DNA from: Apoderus coryli
Taxonomy: Eukaryota > Arthropoda > Insecta > Coleoptera > Attelabidae
Assembly: GCA_911728435.2 (NCBI GenBank)
Contig: OU452201.1
Coordinates: 28,706,001-28,770,000 of the forward strand
Direction of reading: 5' to 3'
DNA: 64,000 nucleotides
The notes under the pieces were generated by a model, which was not told the origin of the DNA, searched no databases, and saw only the letters and a list, made by a program, of their open reading frames with translations. Within the stretch, counting starts at the first letter, position 1, and each line of letters starts with the position of its first letter. Shown here in pieces: positions 22,022-32,905 of the stretch. Made by a program: the position numbers and the translations under genes.

Positions 22022-23660
22022 ATAATAATAATAACTTCATTGTTCTGTAAGATTATACATCTTATAACAAGAGTATGGTTAGATTACATAAATATTCAAG
22101 AACCAAAAATAAAAATAAAAGACTACATTATCAGAAAAAATGCAAATTAATAATAAAAATACTCTCAACAGTATAGTATCATTATACAAACAAAAATAAG
22201 ACGAAAAATATATATGATGACTAAGAACTACTAGAACAGAAATAGCAATGATAGCAATAATAATAATAATCAAAACAAAAAAAACAAAAACAAAAAAATC
22301 ATTAGTGCAGCACAAATGAACGCAACTGTAGGCAGCCCAGGACAAAGTCACACACATTTCGATTGTCGCAACTCGAAAGATTATTAAGCTTCTCAAGGAA
22401 TACCTGAATATTATTAAGAAAATGATAATTCTGGCGGAGACCGGAGTAAAGCGGACACTCAACTAATAGGTGCTCCAATGTTTCATCGACATGCATATTG
22501 CACATTGTGCAGGTCTCGTTAGGGTTTATCCTATATGTAAACTGTCTGAATGAAGACTTATGGTAATATTTACTACATAATCGCAACTGACATAGCGCTG
22601 AGGCGCCGATATTTAAACTCTCAAAAAACACAGCGGAGGTAGAAGTTTGTACTCTCAAAACATCTTCACTATAACATTTGTTTTTGAATTCACTTAGCAG
22701 ATCTTTTCTATTTGACTTAAGCGTAGCAAAACTAAGGGTTTCCCAGAGGTCGAGTCGATTGATATAACCAAACATTTCTTGAATTTGGATGGCCCAATTA
22801 TACCTAGCATCGCAGCAGTCACACAGACGCAACAGTCTCAAAAAACAAATCTTAGGATATCGTGCATCATCCATGGCTAGAACTTAACATAACCAGTCTA
22901 AGGCCATCTTAAATAGGAGGTAAGACAATCTCGTTACTCCGACCTCAAGCCGCAACATACAGCCTGAAGTATTCTTAGGCAAGAGTAGAAGGCGCTTGTA
23001 AAATCTAGTCTGTGCTTTCTCCAAGATATCTGCATAACGTAATCCCCAAACCGCTGCGCAATTTGTTAAAGAGCTGACAACTATTGATTGAAACAGTTTG
23101 ATACGCATCTGCCAATCACTTGCTTTAGATTTAACCAAAATTGACATTACTGCTGCCCGTAGACTGCGCCGCTCTCACAACGGCTCTTTCCGACGTACTG
23201 CGAAATAAACCAGAAGACGAAAATTCCACACCAAGATATGTGAACCTTCCAACAACCTCCAATCTCTGTTCGTTAAAATAGAAAGAGTATTTGTGACGCA
23301 ATGGTTGACCACCACGAGAGAAACACATAACTTTAGTCTTCTCGGAATTTACCTCTAGACAATTGCTCGCAGTGTATTGTTCTAGAATACTTAGTTTACG
23401 TTTCATATCAACTTAACTATCAGCAAAAATAACCATATCATCAGCGTACAACAACATTAATATGTCATTATAACCATCAACATTCAGCCCACTAACATTT
23501 TTGCTTCTATAAAAATTGTCAATATCAGCGACAAACAATGAAAAAAAAGGAAATTACTTCAAGATTCGCCCTGTAAAACACCGGTAGAGACATCAAAACT
23601 CCTAGAATATTCACCATTTGAACTAATCCTGAAGGTCGCATTATCATAGAGGCAAATCTC
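22022..23660 (-). pseudogene. Non-LTR retrotransposon relic with YADD box (copy 3)
   Basis: Minus strand. The upstream end reads DVSTGVLQGE, the RT motif preceding the active site, then LLYADDMVIFADS (about 23420-23460) with the catalytic YADD. Next are LEVNSEKTKVMCFSRGG, the thumb (VVGRFTYLGVEFSSSG, then FKMALDWLC), and the C-terminal zinc-knuckle domain CTMCNMHVDETLEHLLVECP of the zf-RVT type. At least four frames are needed. The 5' part with the endonuclease is absent, as in 5'-truncated insertions, and the minus-strand 3' end shows a TTA simple repeat at about 22022-22033. This is a different family from the relics at 15.8 and 18.8 kb, closer to elements with zf-RVT tails. Confidence 0.85.
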
Positions 23661-24700
23661 TACCTATTATAAAAAAAGTATCAGGGCCGTATTTAAAAAT
23701 GAAGTTGACGATGGTGGATCGATGACGAAACATATGTTTTTAACCTTAATACCGCCACTTGCAGTAGAGGAAAAGTGACAATGGGAAAATATTATTTATT
23801 TAGAAAATCTCTTAATATAAAATCAGGGAAAAATAAAAACGGTTTGGAAAAAATCGGGGTTTTTGCAGATATCTCCGGACCAGTTGAAATTTTAAACGAC
23901 AATTTGTTGAGCAACCAAATGCACAACTTTCCTCCCGACTATGTACCTATCTCTTATATACTTTCTGAAAATCACAACAACTCCTATTTTAAATGTTAAT
24001 GGATAAATTCAACTTAAAAACAAAAAATTCCGAATCCAAACTGACTGTGTAATAGAACCGAAAATGAGAACTTTTTTATTATGTCCTACCACATCTAAAC
24101 GTGTTTCTTTGAACAATCCCCGTATAACGCTCAAATAAAATGGTCGTATTTATTATGTATCATACGTGTATTCAACTAACAAACATCTCTTTGAAAATGA
24201 TTTATGTGATTGTTGAAAATTTTGTGTATCAAGGCTTACAAGTTTGTTCGACATAGAATAAAAAATTATCGTTTCCAAAAGTATATGTAAATTTCATCGT
24301 TTTTTAATTCGTATAGTTATCGAATACCAAACACTAATAATGTACTGATATTTGTTCTTTTTTAGGTGATTTGCTAAAATTCTAAATTGTATTTATTTTA
24401 AACATCTTTTATAGATATTTAAAAGACACCTACTAGAACATTATATTCTGAAATCAGTGTGATTTTAATAGTATATTAATAGGCGAATGCTGTAAATTAT
24501 CAAGTGCGTAATTACCATTACAACAAGTTGATTACTGTACTTTATCATAACAAGAACCTAATAAAAACCACTCCTATTTATTTTAATTTTATTTGACAAA
24601 TACTGTTAAACTCATGTGGCATGTCATTTTGACATAAAGAATACAGCGTAACTATTTTGACATACTTGAAAGTAGAGACATTTTGCACAACTCACGTTAA
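23661..24700. other. Spacer, with a distant family B-like patch
   Basis: 23690-23790 (gggccgtatttaaaaatgaa, then tgacgatggtgg and a gacgaaaca motif) resembles the arm region of family B. A 74-codon frame at 23775-23999 has no recognised relative. Nothing else recognised. Confidence 0.4.
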
Positions 24701-24836
24701 TAGTATATTACGTAATAAGTGTTGTAAAAAGCAATTTACGCACGAATGGAAAAGTTACGAACGACGCCGCGTAGCGGCGAGTACGTAATTCTATGAGTGC
24801 GTAATTGCATTACAACACGTAGGTATTACGTACTAT
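24701..24836. repeat. Hairpin element H1
   Basis: Arms 24701-24743 and 24795-24836 pair, beginning tagtatattacgtaata and ending ggtattacgtactata. Inside the loop is a perfect GC-rich stem, cgccgc/gcggcg at 24765-24779. This is the first of a series of hairpins between here and the recombinase relic at 26.7 kb, several of which begin TAGTATATT. Confidence 0.8.
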
Positions 24837-25293
24837 ACTTTACCTACGACCTACTTATTCACACAACATCATTTAGTTCTAGTTTTCCATCTGAACTGGT
24901 AACAATATCAATAATTTAATAATTTAAGAACGTGATAACATTAACGAGAAGGTATTTATTGTAATAATTATACAGTATGATTATTTAAATTTACAAATGT
25001 TATTTTTTATTTATTATTTATTCTTATTATAATAATTATTTATAGTTACAGAACAATTATGGACGACAAAAGGTACGAGTATATCGTTTGTTTTGCTTGT
25101 TGAAACATAAGTAAGATTTACATTATTATAGTTGCCTCAATGAAATTTTCATTAATACTATTAGTACCTACTATTACTAGTACTTGCTATTGCAAATGAT
25201 ATTTTAGACGAATTGTTAGGTTGTTGTTATTTAGGGAATTATCCACATACCTTTCAGCTACGGCTGATGACTGCCATCCGCCGTGCCTTTTTA

Positions 25294-25451
25294 TAGTATA
25301 TTAAGTATAAAGGGCGGTAAAGCATTCGTTGCAGCCCGCCACTGTATAGACGCACGAGTGAGCGAAGCGAGCGAGGGCAGCTATACTGAAGGGCTGCAGC
25401 GACTTTACCGCCAGTGGTGCTTACAACTGTTTTTCGCCTGCCTCTTCATAC
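25294..25451. repeat. Hairpin element H2
   Basis: Begins tagtatattaagtataaag, the same opening as H4, and ends cttcatacta. Inner arms 25313-25337 and 25391-25412 (ggcggtaaag, gcagccc and inverse) enclose a loop with gagtgagcgaagcgagcgag at 25357-25376, which is strikingly G+C-rich for this region. Confidence 0.75.
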
Positions 25452-25964
25452 TACAATATTAAACCAAAAGACCTTTATTTTAATAATTAATTATTACTGT
25501 TATGAACTGACAGTTTTTGACAGAAATTAATGGAAGTATTTTTTGACGTACATGATAATAGGCGTTATCCTTTGACAAAATCAGATCAGAGAAACTTATG
25601 TGACAGGCTCACATGTCAGTGTTGAGTAGGTATTTTAAATGTAGAAAGAAACTGTCAAATTATTATCTGAGCGTGTACGCTATAGAAATTTGATTTTAGA
25701 ATCTTAGGTATATTTCGGTAATACAATAATAATTAAAAAGTGATTACTAATTAATAATGGACAAATTTAAATAATTAAATGAGTTTAGCGGAATGGCAGA
25801 CGACTACCTAAGTAAACTTTCTCAATTAATTGTCAACTTATCATCTAGATGGAATGCACATTAAGTTAAGTGAGTGAAAACTACTGATGTTAACGTTATT
25901 ATTGGAAATCTAACATAGCGCCATCTATGAAAAAAAATTAAAATGAGCGGGCGCTAACTGGTCA
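25452..25964. other. Spacer within the hairpin cluster
   Basis: A+T-rich; no gene recognised. Confidence 0.4.
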
Positions 25965-25992
25965 TTTACCGCCCGCATATGCGGGCGGTAAA
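25965..25992. repeat. Perfect 28-bp palindrome (H3)
   Basis: The 14 bases before the centre (tttaccgcccgcat) are exactly repeated in inverse after it. It shares the ggcggtaaa core with H2. Confidence 0.9.
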
Positions 25993-26019
25993 ACTCTGTT
26001 TAAGTGCAGGCAGGCGAAA

Positions 26020-26150
26020 TAGTATATTAAGTATTGAGAACAGTAAGTGTAGTTTACCGATCGACGACAATGTTTGGCGACTGAGCGAAGCGAAGTCGCC
26101 AAAATTGGAGGAGATCGGTAAACTACTTACTGTTTGAGATGCTTATACTA
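26020..26150. repeat. Nested hairpin element H4
   Basis: Outer arms 26020-26062 and 26113-26150 start tagtatattaagta and end gcttatacta, sharing aacagtaagt and agtttaccgatc. The loop contains a second perfect stem, ttggcgact (26074-26082) and agtcgccaa (26094-26102), capped by gagcgaagcga. The outer opening and the capping sequence both match H2. Confidence 0.85.
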
Positions 26151-26543
26151 TTTTTTGTACGATCGAAATAACTGAAATTGCAATTTTATTATTTTTAATA
26201 ATTAATATTTTCAATTAAATACAAATTCAGGTTAGCTGAATACCCTCTACAAAGTTGCAGTTCAACGTTGTCATGGAACTAATTGTTATTGTTATGATTG
26301 TTATCGTATTTTTTATGTCATGTATTTGTCAAAACTTATTTACATAAGTATTATTATTGAAAATGAGTGACTTTGAATGTGAATCTCTTGATGAAGCATG
26401 GAATGTTGGAATAGCCGCTATAATTCCAGAGAACGGTATGAAAATGCTTATAAAAGTTCATACCTAATGCCGTTTAATATACAATTTAAAAATCAAAATA
26501 ATGACGTCAGCATAAATGCGCAATGATATACCGTCGTGAATTT

Positions 26544-26568
26544 ACTTACCGTTCTCTGAACGGTAAGT
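26544..26568. repeat. Short hairpin H5
   Basis: acttaccgtt and aacggtaagt flank a 5-base loop. Related cttacc/ggtaag words recur from 26420 to 26640, between H4 and the recombinase relic. Confidence 0.7.
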
Positions 26569-26679
26569 GAATTACTTACCGTCGTGTTTGGGTTGTCAGC
26601 CAGTAAACATCACTTACTGTCATAAAGACAGACACGGTAAACAATCAAAAAAGGTCGGTCGTACAAAAAAATCTATTAA

Positions 26680-27524
26680 GTCACCACCCGCGTCAACAAG
26701 AATAGTTGCGGACGAGCGTCGAAAACAGTGTCCTGTATAAGTCGCTGCTTCTGGTAGTCCAGGATATATAGCTATTTGTTTTGGAATCTTTCCTAACTTG
26801 GTAATACCAACAGACTGTTTGGTACATTTTCCGTTTATATAGTTTAGAAAAAAAGGTAAGTTTGGAGCTGTATTTACTGCAGAGCGAAAGTTTATATATT
26901 TTTTAACCTTGGGGTAAAAATATTCTGACACCACAAAAGAACGTTGCCGTTTAGTTTTTGAATCGGGAATATTAATAATTAGGTTCTTCCCTGTGTCTTG
27001 AATATCTGACGGTTTTATATTACGCAACTCTTGTTTCCTGCATGCACCGCTTATACCAATTATAAGAGCAACCTAAAAGCCGATTTGAAATAAATTTACA
27101 CATCTAACATTATATTGAGCTCAATATTACCTTCATAAACAAATATTTATCATCTGGTGCTTTTTCTAGAAAATCGTTTATATTCTTGCTTGTCAAAATC
27201 TTGGATTTTTTGGATTTAAAGCCGTCCGATTTTCTCTTCAGGAGAGCTTGTAATTTGGAGTAGTTTGCAATATCGACATTGTGATTTATATTAATTGTGG
27301 CCTTTAACATTGAGTAAAATGACCAAAGTGAGGAAGGCTTCATCGTTTTTGATAGTTCTTGGAAATTATGTCATCATTACATTTTCGGAAAATGATTTAA
27401 CGTCGTTTTTTAATCTCCATTCCATGAATCTCTGGTAAGTAAATTTGTATCGATATTCAGATTTTGCCGGTAACAAGTTGCAGTTTTTAGCAGCTTCTGG
27501 AATTTCGCTAATATCACTCGACAT
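26680..27524 (-). pseudogene. Tyrosine recombinase with an intron, C-terminally truncated
   Basis: Minus strand. Starts MSSDISEIPEAAKNCNLLP at 27524 and reads a SAM-like core-binding domain through FTYQRFMEWRLKND, a one-base frameshift near 27366, SSLWSFYSMLKATININ, FLKRKSDG-type and PDDKYLFMK. An intron follows (27130-27073, 58 bp, GTAATA to TTTTAG). Exon 2 opens VALIIGISGACRKQEL, whose Arg is the first catalytic residue, and continues to GHCFRRSSA, the H-x-x-R box, and DAGGD. The family should continue to a His/Trp and the catalytic Tyr. Here the frame leaves the family at about 26682 and ends at 26620, so the nucleophile is missing. This resembles the widespread arthropod Crypton-like recombinase proteins. 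It is a different lineage from the DUF3504-type gene at 11.4 kb. Confidence 0.8.
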
Positions 27525-27904
27525 TTTTTATGTAATCAAACTAATTTCACTTTATAATATTACACTCACATACAAATTTGATTTAAGATTATGTCAGTTT
27601 TTGAATAAGTTTGTTTGTATTGACCGTTGCTAAGCGGTTGCTGGAAAACTGTACGATTTTTTTACCAAGCTATGCGATCTTTTTACCGTACGTAATAGGA
27701 ATCTTACATTTATCGGAGACGGTGTGTTTTTAAGTATTTACAGTAGTGGTCGTAGGTAAAATAGTTTTTTGTATTAGGTATAAATGTTAATTTTATTTAT
27801 TTATTTTTATATTGTGTCAAAATGTTAATGATATTTTTAGTTGAATTATTCGCAAATACCAACAATTATGTTGAAAAATGTTTTAAATTTTTATCTCGTA
27901 AACG
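27525..27904. other. Region upstream of the recombinase relic
   Basis: Contains tgtacgatttttttacc and taccgtacgtaata near 27648-27690, words similar to those next to hairpin H4 and the truncation point. Could hold the promoter; nothing certain. Confidence 0.35.
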
Positions 27905-28168
27905 AAACAACATATAAAAGAAATACAATAAATAAAAAAGTTGTAGTTTTAATTGCTTTATCTCAAGACAATATCGAAATTAAATTACAGTCAGTGGGGT
28001 ACATTTTTTTTTGTCAGTAATTTTTAATAAGTTGCCCCCTTACCGCCACTGGACGTAATAATTTTGAACAAACTGGTAAGGAGATATTTGACTTAATTTA
28101 TGAAAAGTTTTTTTCATAAAATGACCTGAAAAATCATCTCCTGCCGTGTCTTTTTGAAACACCCTGTA
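27905..28168 (+). repeat. Dispersed repeat family C, copy 1
   Basis: Shares aaaaaagttgtagtttta, gacaatatcgaaattaaatt, gtaaggagatatttgactta and the 3' end gtctttttgaaacaccctgt with 60580-60908. Parts also occur at 32300-32740. Non-coding; the CACCCTG end suggests a TIR element. Confidence 0.75.
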
Positions 28169-28518
28169 AATGCTGTGCCAGAAGACATATGTTTCCTCTC
28201 TTCTTTTATGTCTTTGAAGAGTGGCCTACACAAAGGTAAAATATTTTCAGTATTATGGCAGTTTGTTTATTCAAGAAGTAAACACCTACTTTGTTATTTT
28301 AAATATTGTATTTTAAATAGAATTATCCCTATTTTTATTTTTTATACTTGTTATTACAGAGACCACCTTTTTAAACATGTTCTATACCTAAGACCTAATA
28401 ATAGTTTTCGCGTACGAATTTTTTTAGTCAAATCTTTACGCGTTCAGACATTTAATATATTGAATCTAAATTTTGATTAAACACTTCATAGTAGCATCTA
28501 ATTTTTTACACTACGTTA
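28169..28518. other. Spacer
   Basis: Short open frames only; nothing recognised. Confidence 0.4.
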
Positions 28519-29663
28519 TGGCGGGACTACAACAAATGGTGCTAAGCCGGCGGCGTACGCAGTCTGCCCGGCGGCGTCCAGGTTGCGTAAATCTGCCCGG
28601 AAACTCGGGCCGCGCGTGTAGAGGGACTACACTCCTGCGGCCAAGAAGTAGATTTCACCATCAGTCTTTAATAAAATGTACGACGAAGAAGATGTCTTGC
28701 TAGCATATTTAGCATTCAAAATAATTCGGAGTAAAAAAAATGTTAGGAAACGTAGATTTTGGGTGCGTCCAAGTTTGACAAGAAGGAAAGACTATAGTGG
28801 TACCGAGCTTATGCACGAATTAAAAAAAGATGATGTGGGATTACCAACTACAGGGGTTAGTAGCATTCGTGTTTCTGTAACAAGACGCCACGCCACTGGT
28901 ATTATGGATACCAGTTGGGTTTTTTTTATATAGATATTTTCTCTTAGTTTTATAGTTTTATACCTACTTGTCATTTTTATGAGGCAATTTTGGAGAGGCA
29001 ATAGGACTTTCAAGTTAGATTCGTTTTAGTCTTAGAAGGGTCTAGATGTACCAATTTTATAAAGTTAAAGCAAATATTTTAATTGTTTTTGGACTGGAGA
29101 TTTCTCACAGTTAAGAATTATTTTCTAGTTTTTGTTTTAAAGTATACCAGTATAAAGACTAAGTCCATTTCATTTTATTCTGAAGTAGTGAATTTGTAAG
29201 TTTCTTAATAATAATCGAAGTTAAAGTTTTCAGTAAGTTTTTTGTTCATTCTTTTAATTGAAGGCCTTTTTGTGTCCAATCAATTTTGATAAAGATTAAG
29301 TTGTTTCTTTTAGTAATTGAAATAAATTCAGTTTTCAATTTTAATTAAAGTTTCGTATAGGAATTAATATAATTATTGGTAATTATATTAATTTTTATTA
29401 ATTAATATAATTATTGGTAATTATATTAATTTTCCTATTTGTAAATTGTGCATGAATGAATAAGATTTTCTTCTAAATAATTTGCAGTTTGCTTAAAATT
29501 CCTTTGATCTGTACCGACATTTGACCGAAAGAAAAAAAATGACGCCAGCTTATGCCGCCGTCTTTCGGTTGCCGCAAGCTGCAAACTTTTTAAGCAACCT
29601 GCCAGGCAACTCAACCCGGCGGCAGAGGACGCCGGTCTAGCACAATTTGGTGTAGTCCCGCCA
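28519..29663. mobile_element. PIF/Harbinger element, deletion derivative
   Basis: Flanked by TTA on both sides (28516-28518 and 29664-29666), the target-site duplication of PIF/Harbinger. Ends are TGGCGGGACTAC and its inverse, with about 40 bp of imperfect terminal inverted repeat rich in CCGGCGGC motifs. It carries only the first part of the transposase, so it is non-autonomous. Confidence 0.88.
28676..28933 (+). pseudogene. Harbinger transposase N-terminal fragment
   Basis: MYDEEDVLLAYLAFKIIRSK followed by RFWVRPSLTRRKDYSGTELM and HELKKDDVG is the hallmark opening of insect Harbinger (IS5-like DDE) nucleases. About 60 residues match; from TTGVSSIRV on the frame is unrelated. The DDE domain has been lost by internal deletion. 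The start codon lies about 155 bp inside the 5' terminus of the element. Confidence 0.8.
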
Positions 29664-29874
29664 TTAGCAACAATGCTTCTGGATAAATCCTGCATCAAAT
29701 TTATACTGTTTCAGTTTGTTATTGGATTGATGATTTAAGGTTAGAATGTTTTAAATTGTTATTAGTTTTTCGTGATTGTTTTTATTAGTAATTTATTTAA
29801 TACTCCCTAATCTGTGAATTTATTGTATTGTTATTGTTGTGTAAAGCACAAATATGAGTTGCCGGGAGAACAAA

Positions 29875-30078
29875 AAAAAAGCGCTCTGCAAACGCAAATG
29901 CGCAGCAAAAAAGCCTTCTTGCCCATTTTGTGAGAGAGCACCCCCAATTTGCTGTCAGGTAAATTTGGGGCAAATTTCTCTATCGAATCGTCAAACAAAC
30001 TGTGGCAAGAGGCATCGAATTTATTAAATTCTGTGCCCGGTGGTGGGTTTAAGGATTGGAAGCAATGGTGTGTTTTCA
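29875..30078 (+). pseudogene. Myb/SANT (zeste-like) DNA-binding domain remnant
   Basis: In two frames the plus strand reads LAHFVREHPQFAV then GKFGANFSIESSNKLWQEAS and LLNSVPGGGFKDWKQW, the first helix, acidic/aromatic segment and W-containing helix of the Myb/SANT domain of zeste-like proteins and of Harbinger-encoded Myb proteins. A stop and at least one frameshift separate the parts. The family A repeat begins about 10 bp after WKQWC, so its insertion broke the gene. Because Harbinger elements encode such a partner protein, this may come from a related element, though it lies outside the TTA-bounded copy. Confidence 0.6.
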
Positions 30079-30082
30079 TGCA

Positions 30083-30600
30083 TAATAATATTTCCCCCTA
30101 GTTGCCTAGCAACTAGTGGGAAATATTATTACGCACGGATAAAATTTCATTGTGTAATCAATTGTAATGACAAAAGTAGCGGCGGGCATGAAAAATCACC
30201 ATAGCAACGCCGAAAATACAAACACCAAATTGACAGTTTTGGTATTTATAATTAATAATAATTATAATTAAGTATTTCGCTAATTTCAAAACACATAAAC
30301 AGTGATAGTGAATATAGTTTAACACCACCTAGTCAATTTAATACTTCTAATTTATCGTATTTAGGCTTATATGCTAACAAGGGCAAGTTTCGAAAAACAA
30401 ATATTTGCCTAAAAATTATGTTAAATTTATTCAAAAGTATTAAAACAGTCGTAGAAAAAGTATAGTGTGAAACTCACATGAACTGACCATTTCCTACTCG
30501 TATGATTTGCAGCACTCGCCTGCGGCTCATGCTGCAAACGATCATACTCGTAGGAAATATATGTCATTTCATGTTCGTTGCACAATATACTATTTTCTAT
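30083..30600 (+). repeat. Family A repeat, copy 1, bounded by hairpins
   Basis: The 5' end is a near-perfect hairpin (30083-30133; aataatatttcccc and gggaaatattatt with ctagttg/caactag). The body shares atgaaaaatcaccatagcaa and agtttaacaccacctagtca with the other copies. The 3' end is a larger hairpin (30463-30596) with arms through tttcctac and ttgcagca and a GC loop (ctcgcctgcggct). The other two copies lack the inner half of this hairpin. Confidence 0.8.
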
Positions 30601-30606
30601 TACTTC

Positions 30607-31020
30607 TTTTAATGCTGGCCAACTAGTGGGAAATATTTAAAAATGCACGAGTAAATTTCCTGGTAATGACCTAAGTAGCACCGGTTATGAAAAATCACCA
30701 TAGCAACACCGACAATACAAACACACCAAATTGACAGTTTAAATTATTTCGCTAATTTCGAAGGTTTCAAAGCTATTTATATAATGAAAAACAGTGATAG
30801 ATATAGTTTAACACCACCTAGTCAATTTAATACTTTTACCTCATCGTATATAGGCTTCGGCCAAAAAACGAGTATAAATTATGATGTTTAATTTATTCAA
30901 AAGAACACTATTGAAGCAGCCTGCATATTAAATCAGTCGTAGAACGATCCTACTCGTATGAAAGATCATACTCGTCGGAAATATATGTCATTTCATGTTC
31001 GTTGGACAATATACTATTTT
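30607..31020 (+). repeat. Family A repeat, copy 2, tandem
   Basis: Begins within about 10 bp of copy 1 at ctggccaactagtgggaaat and ends ttcgttggacaatatacta. Same order of blocks as copy 1 but a shorter 3' hairpin. The two copies lie head to tail. Confidence 0.8.
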
Positions 31021-32299
31021 AGTGTATCATTTTCATTACTTTTGTCCGTATACAGATGTATACGATATTATGAAAAACTGAAATGTAATCATTGCGTTGT
31101 TTACGAGTAAAAGATCGTTAAATGTTTTTAAGACTTTTTCTTCCGTGTGGCTGTTTGTCTGGAGCAAAACATGCGTGTGTATGTTTAAATGTGTTCGTTA
31201 TGAATAATGATCTTCACTAGCATTGTTGCCAACAAGTTATTCTTATTATTTACTAGTTTACTTTTTTTTTTTGAAATGCTAATTTTAAAACGTCAAGTAT
31301 TTATACACCTGACAGTTGCAAACGTGCTGTAATAACATTGAGTCGGTTTAGTTATGGAATTCTCTGAGAAAATTACTAGAATTTATTGTATCTTGACATA
31401 AAGGAAGAAAGCAAGACATTACCGACAAAACATTTTCTTGACAGTAGCGCATAATATATTATTAGATCATAACACTCTGGCTTACTGGGACCAATTATAA
31501 TTCGAGAATTATAATTTGACTCGTTACAGTTTTCATGGGAAAACTAAATGCACCTTTCAAAACCTGCAAAATGTATATTAATAGTAGGATATGTATACAG
31601 GGTGCTTCAAATTTAAAAGCCATCCTAAGAAGCTGGCAAACGATTAATAATGTTAAGAGGGATGAATTAAACTTGACAAAAACGGATATTTATTTAACAA
31701 TTGAATACTTTCAAAAGAATTCAAAAGATACAGAGCTCTTGCGTTCGCTTTGTCTTCGGTCTGAGGGCTCGAAATCATATAGCCCTTATATTAACCAGTT
31801 GGGATGGCTGACTGACATATAGATCGGCTGATCATGACAGACACTCGTTACCGATACCTCCTTAATGTACAATACAATTTTGGTTTTTGGAAATGTATAG
31901 TCTTAGTCAGGCAGGCTGCAAGCGAAATTACAAATTGTTTTTGTTAAATAATAATTAATGTTAGTGCGATTTGTTTCTTTATAGGTTCTTTTTTTAAATC
32001 TCCGATATTTATTTTGTTTTGTTTGTATATGTATATATGTTTTGTATACACTCAAAATTCCATTATTATAGTTATGTTTGTAATTTAATTTACATGCTCG
32101 GTTAGCAACAGCTAAGTTGACTCTCGCCGAATTAAAAATAAAGTCCTTTTTATTTATTATTATTAATAAACAGAAAACAAAATGCAAGTTATCAATAATA
32201 CGATCGATATCGAACAAGAGTTCAATTTTTATAGCAAAATGTTTAAGCTATTTAAAAACTGTTTCAAAATCTCAGTAGTTTTACGCAAAAGTTCCCATA
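31021..32299. other. Spacer with an unidentified short frame
   Basis: A 95-codon frame at 31535-31822 contains WQTINNVKRDELNLTKTDIY and LRSEGSKSYSPYINQLGWLT, which look protein-like in composition, but I do not recognise a family. It overlaps a TATACAGGGTGCTTC terminus at 31593 like that of family C. It may be a transposon fragment. Otherwise nothing recognised. Confidence 0.35.
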
Positions 32300-32740
32300 A
32301 ACATACGTCCGGAAATGTATTGTTTTCAAGGTATCTAAAAAAACTTTAACACTTTGTATAAAGTCAATAACTTTTATAAGTTGCCCCTCTAACCCCACTG
32401 TACTTAATAATTTTGATCTAGTTAGGGTCTCATATAAGCTCCCTATTTCTAGCAATAACGCTGCGAAATTTCAAAGAAGTCGGTAAGGAGATATTTGACT
32501 CAATTAAAAAAACCGTTATTTACAAAAAAAACTTTAACACTTTGTGACTCAAATATCTCCTTTATATACAAAGTGTTAAAGTTTTTTTGTAAATAACGGT
32601 TTTTTTAATTGACTCAAATATCTCCTTACCGACTTCTTTGAAATTTCGCAGTGTTGTTGTTTATATGGTCCGAATTAGATAAAAATTATCAAGTACAGTG
32701 GAGTTAGAGGGGCAACTTAGTAAAAATTATTGACAAATAA
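32300..32740. repeat. Family C repeat, copy 2, palindromic
   Basis: Left arm (about 32385-32545; agttgcccctctaacccc, aaggagatatttgactcaat, aactttaacactttgt) and right arm (about 32565-32725) are inverses separated by about 20 bp containing another gactcaaatatctcc. The arms match copies 1 and 3 elsewhere. This copy is a head-to-head duplication. Confidence 0.8.
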
Positions 32741-32905
32741 AATGTACGCGACTGAGTGTTTAATGTTAATAATGTTTAAAATAAAAAATTTGATATTCCA
32801 ATATAACCGTGCAGTGTATAACCAATATTTTTAATCAATCTAGCTTCTATCAATTTTAATACACTTTGAAATTTTCATAGGAAATTGTAGTTTCTATAAT
32901 GTCTA

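Noticed and set aside
22079..22462. 127-codon minus frame rich in Ile/Val/Phe, resembling membrane segments
   Set aside because: Most of it translates A+T-rich 3' DNA of the non-LTR relic; hydrophobicity follows from base composition.
28473..28703. Arg-rich 76-codon frame at the Harbinger left end
   Set aside because: Translation of the G+C-rich terminal repeat; the real coding start is at 28676.
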